Shown: positions 60,943 through 64,000 of the stretch, piece by piece
Numbering within the stretch: position 1 is the stretch's first letter
Layout of the letters: each line of letters begins with the position of its first letter
NCBI GenBank assembly: GCA_017303615.1
Contig: JAFLCK010000001.1
Coordinates: forward strand, 62,001 to 126,000
Length of the DNA: 64,000 bases
Source: Obscuribacter phosphatis_A
GTDB taxonomy: Bacteria; Cyanobacteriota; Vampirovibrionia; Obscuribacterales; Obscuribacteraceae
Direction of reading: 5' to 3'
Notes under the pieces: generated by a model
The model's input: only the letters and a program-made list of their open reading frames with translations
The model's database searches: none
Told to the model about the DNA's origin: nothing
Made by a program: the position numbers and the translations under genes

Positions 60943-62466
60943 TCAAAACCGCTGCGGTCCGCGCACTATGCTTGCTTTTGATCTTGCTGCCACGCCTCTG
61001 AGCATGCCGCTAAAGACAAATTCGTGCAGTGGCGTGACCGCCCACCAATAAGCTAAACCAAGCAGTCCATGAGGAACAAAACGAGCAATTTGTTTTACTT
61101 CAGTCAAACCGTCTTTATTCTCGATCTGAAATTCTAGAATGGCTTCACCTGGCAGCTTCATTTCAGCCAGCAGCAAAAGCTGCTTTTCTTTTTCTACTTC
61201 TATTACCCGCCAAAAATCTAAGGCATCACCGACAAAAAGTTCATCGGCGTTGCGTCGTCCCCGGCTCAAGCCGACTCCGCCCACCAGCCGATCGAGAAAA
61301 CCCCTCAGCTTCCAGAGCCAGTTTCCATAGTACCAGCCTGTCTTGCCTCCTAGTCGCACCAGTCTACCCCAGACCTCGGCTCTATTGTCTTTGACTGTGA
61401 TGCTTCGCTTGTCTTCGTAGTATGTACCGCCGGCAAAGCCGGGATCTCCAGGTGCCAGCCATTCAGCCGGCGGCATTTTGCCTGCATCGGTCCAACTGCT
61501 TTCCACACTTTGATTGCGTATGCGTTCTAGTGCAATTCTGATTGCTTCATCGGGCGTCAAAAGATCTTGCTTGATCAGATCTCTGATCTCGTTATTTTGG
61601 CAGACCACCGGATTGCGCAGACCTTCAGCCAGTGGCCTGGCAATATAAGATGGTACCGGAGTGACAAAGTGTATCCAATAGGAGCTGAGCCCTGGGGTGA
61701 AGACCGGTACCGGCAGTATCAAGCGCTTAGGCAGACCGGCATGCTTGGCATAGGTCTGCATCAGTTCCATATAGGTCAAGATGATCGGACCGCCAATATC
61801 ATAGGTATTGCCGGTGGTGGCGTCTACATCTAGGCAGCCGACTAAATAATTTAGAACATTGCGAATTGCTATGGGCTGAGATGGAGTTTTCACCCAACGC
61901 GGTGTGATCATCACCGGCAGTCGCTCTACCAAATAACGCAGGATCTCGAAGCTGGTGCTGCCTGAGCCTATGATCATGCCTGCTCTTAGTGTAGTAACCG
62001 GCACCTTGCCCTGGCCGAGAATGTGGCCGACTTCGGCGCGCGACTTGAGATGTTTGCTTAAGTCTGGGCTGTCTTCGCCCAAGCCGCCTAGATAAATTAT
62101 TCGCTTCACTCCAGCCTTTTCGGCTTCTTCAGCCATAAGCTTGGCGGCTTGCCGATCTGCCTCGGCAAAATCTCTATTACTGGAATTCATCGAATGAACC
62201 AGATAATAAACCGAGTCGACACCGGCTAGTGCTTTTTGTAAGGCTTCTCTGTTGAGCACGTCCACGGCACAGAGTTCAACCCCTTGCCGGGCGGCAAAAG
62301 GGCGAGAGGCAAGCTTGGCCAGGGACCTTCCGGCTGCCCGCACCTGGTAACCCTTGGCGGCAAGCAAGGGCACAAGCCGCGCGCCCACATAGCCGGTAGC
62401 GCCTGTGACTAAGATGATTTTCTTCTGGTCGGCAAAATTACTATCCATACTTGCAAGTATAGACAA
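60943..62466 (-). CDS. SDR-family reductase fused to DUF2867
   Basis: 507 residues (ATG 62466; a second ATG at 62448 is possible). N-terminal atypical SDR: ILVTGATGYVGARLVPLLAA, VDSVYYLVHSMNSSNRDFAE, YLGGLGEDSPDLSKHLKSRA. The catalytic YxxxK is replaced by the SRAEVG region typical of atypical SDRs. A C-terminal DUF2867 domain carries DALDFWRVIEVEKEKQLLLL and PGEAILEF. Together these form the YLL056c/COG0702-DUF2867 class, often linked to quinone or lipid handling. Function unproven. Confidence 0.88.
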   Translation of the reverse strand: MSILASMDSNFADQKKIILVTGATGYVGARLVPLLAAKGYQVRAAGRSLAKLASRPFAARQGVELCAVDVLNREALQKALAGVDSVYYLVHSMNSSNRDFAEADRQAAKLMAEEAEKAGVKRIIYLGGLGEDSPDLSKHLKSRAEVGHILGQGKVPVTTLRAGMIIGSGSTSFEILRYLVERLPVMITPRWVKTPSQPIAIRNVLNYLVGCLDVDATTGNTYDIGGPIILTYMELMQTYAKHAGLPKRLILPVPVFTPGLSSYWIHFVTPVPSYIARPLAEGLRNPVVCQNNEIRDLIKQDLLTPDEAIRIALERIRNQSVESSWTDAGKMPPAEWLAPGDPGFAGGTYYEDKRSITVKDNRAEVWGRLVRLGGKTGWYYGNWLWKLRGFLDRLVGGVGLSRGRRNADELFVGDALDFWRVIEVEKEKQLLLLAEMKLPGEAILEFQIENKDGLTEVKQIARFVPHGLLGLAYWWAVTPLHEFVFSGMLRGVAARSKASIVRGPQRF

Positions 62467-62494
62467 GTTGGCCGGGCGCGGTGACAGTTAGGCT

Positions 62495-63208
62495 TTAGGC
62501 CAAAGCTTCGGCCAGGAAATTTTGCATAGCCTGGAATGAACGTTTGTCTGCCGACTCCTTGTAGAGAATGCCCATCTCGGGCATATTGGCTTCGGGGTTG
62601 GAGAAAGCGTGGACTGTCTTGCCATAGGCATGAATTTGCCAATCGGCGCCGGCGGCGGTCATTTCTTTGGCTAATTCGACCATTTGATCGGGCGTAGCCA
62701 TAGGGTCGTCGTAACCATGCAGCACTAATACTTTAGATGTAATCGGCTTTTGCTCGCCCAGTTTGGGGGCGTGGAACAGTCCATGGAAGCTAACCACCCC
62801 TTTCACGCCAGGGGCGGCGCTGCGGGCCAGGTCGAGCACGCACAGTCCGCCGAAGCAGAAGCCGATGGCGCCAATTTTGTTGCCGTCGACCATATCTAGG
62901 CTCTGGGCAAAAGAAAGCGCAGCCAAGATACGTTTGCGCAGCATGGCGCGGTCATCCATAAAGGGTGTCATCAGCTTGGAATTTTCTTCCATGGTGGTGC
63001 CGCGACGGCCTTTGCCGTACATGTCAATGGCAATACCGACATAACCCATCTCGGCAAGCTTTTCGGCTTTGCTTCTTTCAAAGTCGCTCTGACCGCCCCA
63101 GGCATGGCTGACCAAAACAGCCGGCTTCGCCTTGGCTCCGTCCTGAAAAGCTACATAGGCTTCACAAGTGAGATTGCCGTCTTGATAGTCTTTGTATTGC
63201 TTTTGCAT
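62495..63208 (-). CDS. dienelactone hydrolase family protein
   Basis: 237 residues. An alpha/beta hydrolase with a Cys nucleophile in IGAIGFCFGGLCVLDLA, oxyanion region VLVSHAWGG, the acid in LHGYDDPMA, and His in YGKTVHAFSNPEA. The Cys-Asp-His triad is the DLH hallmark. There is no signal peptide. The substrate is unknown. It follows the metallothionein-like gene on the same strand but behind a terminator. Confidence 0.93.
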   Translation of the reverse strand: MQKQYKDYQDGNLTCEAYVAFQDGAKAKPAVLVSHAWGGQSDFERSKAEKLAEMGYVGIAIDMYGKGRRGTTMEENSKLMTPFMDDRAMLRKRILAALSFAQSLDMVDGNKIGAIGFCFGGLCVLDLARSAAPGVKGVVSFHGLFHAPKLGEQKPITSKVLVLHGYDDPMATPDQMVELAKEMTAAGADWQIHAYGKTVHAFSNPEANMPEMGILYKESADKRSFQAMQNFLAEALA

Positions 63209-63312
63209 TTTCCTTGCCCTTTGATCGCCTTATCTACATTAGATTAGTGGGGAATTTTCCAGGCTTGGCAATAGTTTTGTCTAGTCGGTCAGGCCAAAGA
63301 AAAGATACAAAC

Positions 63313-63350
63313 AAAAGAGAGACCTCGATTTCACTTTCGGTCTCTCTTTT
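63313..63350. terminator. bidirectional rho-independent terminator
   Basis: AAAAGAGAGACC (63313-63324) and GGTCTCTCTTTT (63339-63350) are perfect 12-bp arms with a 14-nt loop. It ends the metallothionein-like gene on the minus strand and separates it from the dienelactone hydrolase. Confidence 0.85.
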
Positions 63351-63371
63351 TGGGTCTTGGTTGGTCTTTAT

Positions 63372-63530
63372 TTAGCAGCAAGGACTATCTTTGGAACAGG
63401 AGCAGGCCTGTCCTTCTTTGTATTCTTTGCAGCAGCAACAGCAGCATTCGCACCCTTTGCAGGGAGTACAGGCAGATTTTTCGCAGCAGCTGCAACAGCT
63501 TTGCTTTTTGTCTTGTTTCTCTTCGGTCAT
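63372..63530 (-). CDS. metallothionein-like Cys-rich protein (52 residues)
   Basis: 52 residues, 17 of them Cys (33%), including a run of six Cys (residues 29-34). It starts MTEEKQDKKQSCCSCCEKSA and ends in CC. The ATG at 63530 follows GGGAGGA by 7 nt. The spaced CC, CxxC, CxC pattern and the Lys-rich surface fit a metal-thiolate cluster protein. It is not a copy of the cyanobacterial SmtA sequence I know. The upstream gene encodes a CadC-type ArsR repressor on the same strand 28 nt away. Function (metal storage) is inferred from composition and context. Confidence 0.8.
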   Translation of the reverse strand: MTEEKQDKKQSCCSCCEKSACTPCKGCECCCCCCKEYKEGQACSCSKDSPCC

Positions 63531-63558
63531 TTTCTAATCCTCCCGGCTCTTGCGAGCA

Positions 63559-63969
63559 CTATTTATTGTTCTCTGCATCATTGAGCAGGCACTGCGCCTT
63601 CTTTAGTATGTCAATGAGGCAGCGGTCTACCACTCTGTAATAGATCATATTGCCACTGCGCTTAGTGGCAACTATGCCCCGGTCCGCCAACCTTTGCAGC
63701 TGGTTTGAAATTGCTTGAACGTTCATGCCGAGGCTCTGGGCGAGGTCGCAGACACACATTTCTTCTACTCTCGCTAAAGTGTGCAAGAGTTTCAATCTTG
63801 TGTCGTTCGCCAGGACCTTGAATAGATCCTCTAGATCATTAGCTTCCTTGTCGGTGAGCGGTGTTTCGTCAGGAAGCATGACCTGCACGGGGCAACAAGT
63901 ATCTTTGAACTCAACTAATTCAAGCTTGGCATCTTTCAAGATGGCATTCTCCAAACCGGCACATTTCAA
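63559..63969 (-). CDS. ArsR/SmtB-family repressor, CadC-like
   Basis: 136 residues. The winged helix contains LFKVLANDTRLKLLHTLARV and NVQAISNQLQRLADRGIV. The metal-sensing motif EEMCVCDLAQ (Cys72, Cys74) matches CadC's ELCVCD, and an N-terminal pair TCCPV (Cys25, Cys26) can supply the other thiolates (the alpha-3N site). The alpha-5 zinc residues of SmtB/CadC are not seen (VVDRCLIDILKK lacks the His pair). It probably senses Cd, Pb, Zn or a similar soft metal. Upstream at 63975-63991 two GTGTAAT heptamers stand in tandem. Confidence 0.93.
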   Translation of the reverse strand: MKCAGLENAILKDAKLELVEFKDTCCPVQVMLPDETPLTDKEANDLEDLFKVLANDTRLKLLHTLARVEEMCVCDLAQSLGMNVQAISNQLQRLADRGIVATKRSGNMIYYRVVDRCLIDILKKAQCLLNDAENNK

Positions 63970-64000
63970 TATTACACTATTACACGAGTTTGTGGAATGG

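Overview
The window looks like a chromosome segment from a non-photosynthetic relative of cyanobacteria (Vampirovibrionia/Melainabacteria, most likely an Obscuribacter-like lineage). That assignment is an inference from gene content. The evidence is a Gram-negative envelope (kdsB for Kdo/LPS), a short cyanobacterial-type protein with an N-terminal SLH domain and a coiled coil, a GatD-type peptidoglycan amidotransferase subunit, about ten secreted or membrane TPR proteins, and no photosynthesis genes. The code is standard; TTG and GTG starts are common. There are no rRNAs, CRISPR arrays, complete insertion sequences or integrases, and one tRNA (initiator tRNA-Met).

Positions 1-9,400 are an accessory island. 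It holds three DUF6602 (PD-(D/E)XK-like) proteins. One of them shares a 4-nt ATGA overlap with a CD-NTase-like nucleotidyltransferase. That pair ends a leftward operon that also encodes a DUF900 esterase, a lipoprotein and a coiled-coil protein. Next come a 45-residue protein diverging from an XRE/ImmA-IrrE pair (the two promoters share a TTGACA-centred 9-mer), a DUF6932-type nucleotidyltransferase with an XRE protein and an unknown protein (toxin-antitoxin-like), and a metallophosphoesterase broken by a one-base frameshift. The island stops at an initiator tRNA gene whose 3' end faces it.

Positions 10,000-36,500 are housekeeping and envelope genes: dtd, two tandem thymidylate-kinase paralogues (one with Arg for the Walker A Lys), kdsB, a GDPD-family phosphodiesterase, a diguanylate cyclase with an intact I-site, TPR proteins, an M48 peptidase, a dicarboxylate/amino-acid symporter, a Tat-exported beta-propeller-like protein, yggT, thiL, folD, cinA, a degenerate GGDEF protein, queA and queG.

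Positions 36,500-55,200 carry crcB-DUF190, three tandem membrane TPR proteins, a small MshEN/GspE-N-like protein, secDF, a second degenerate GGDEF protein, an amidohydrolase, the yceD-rpmF-plsX-fabD cluster, a saccharopine-dehydrogenase-like reductase, a family 2 glycosyltransferase, gatD, the mini-SLH protein and an inositol-monophosphatase-family enzyme.

Positions 55,200-64,000 carry an orphan histidine kinase, more TPR proteins, an SDR/DUF2867 protein, a dienelactone hydrolase and, at the right edge, a 52-residue protein with 17 cysteines next to a CadC/SmtB-type ArsR repressor. This last pair is a likely metal-responsive metallothionein module.
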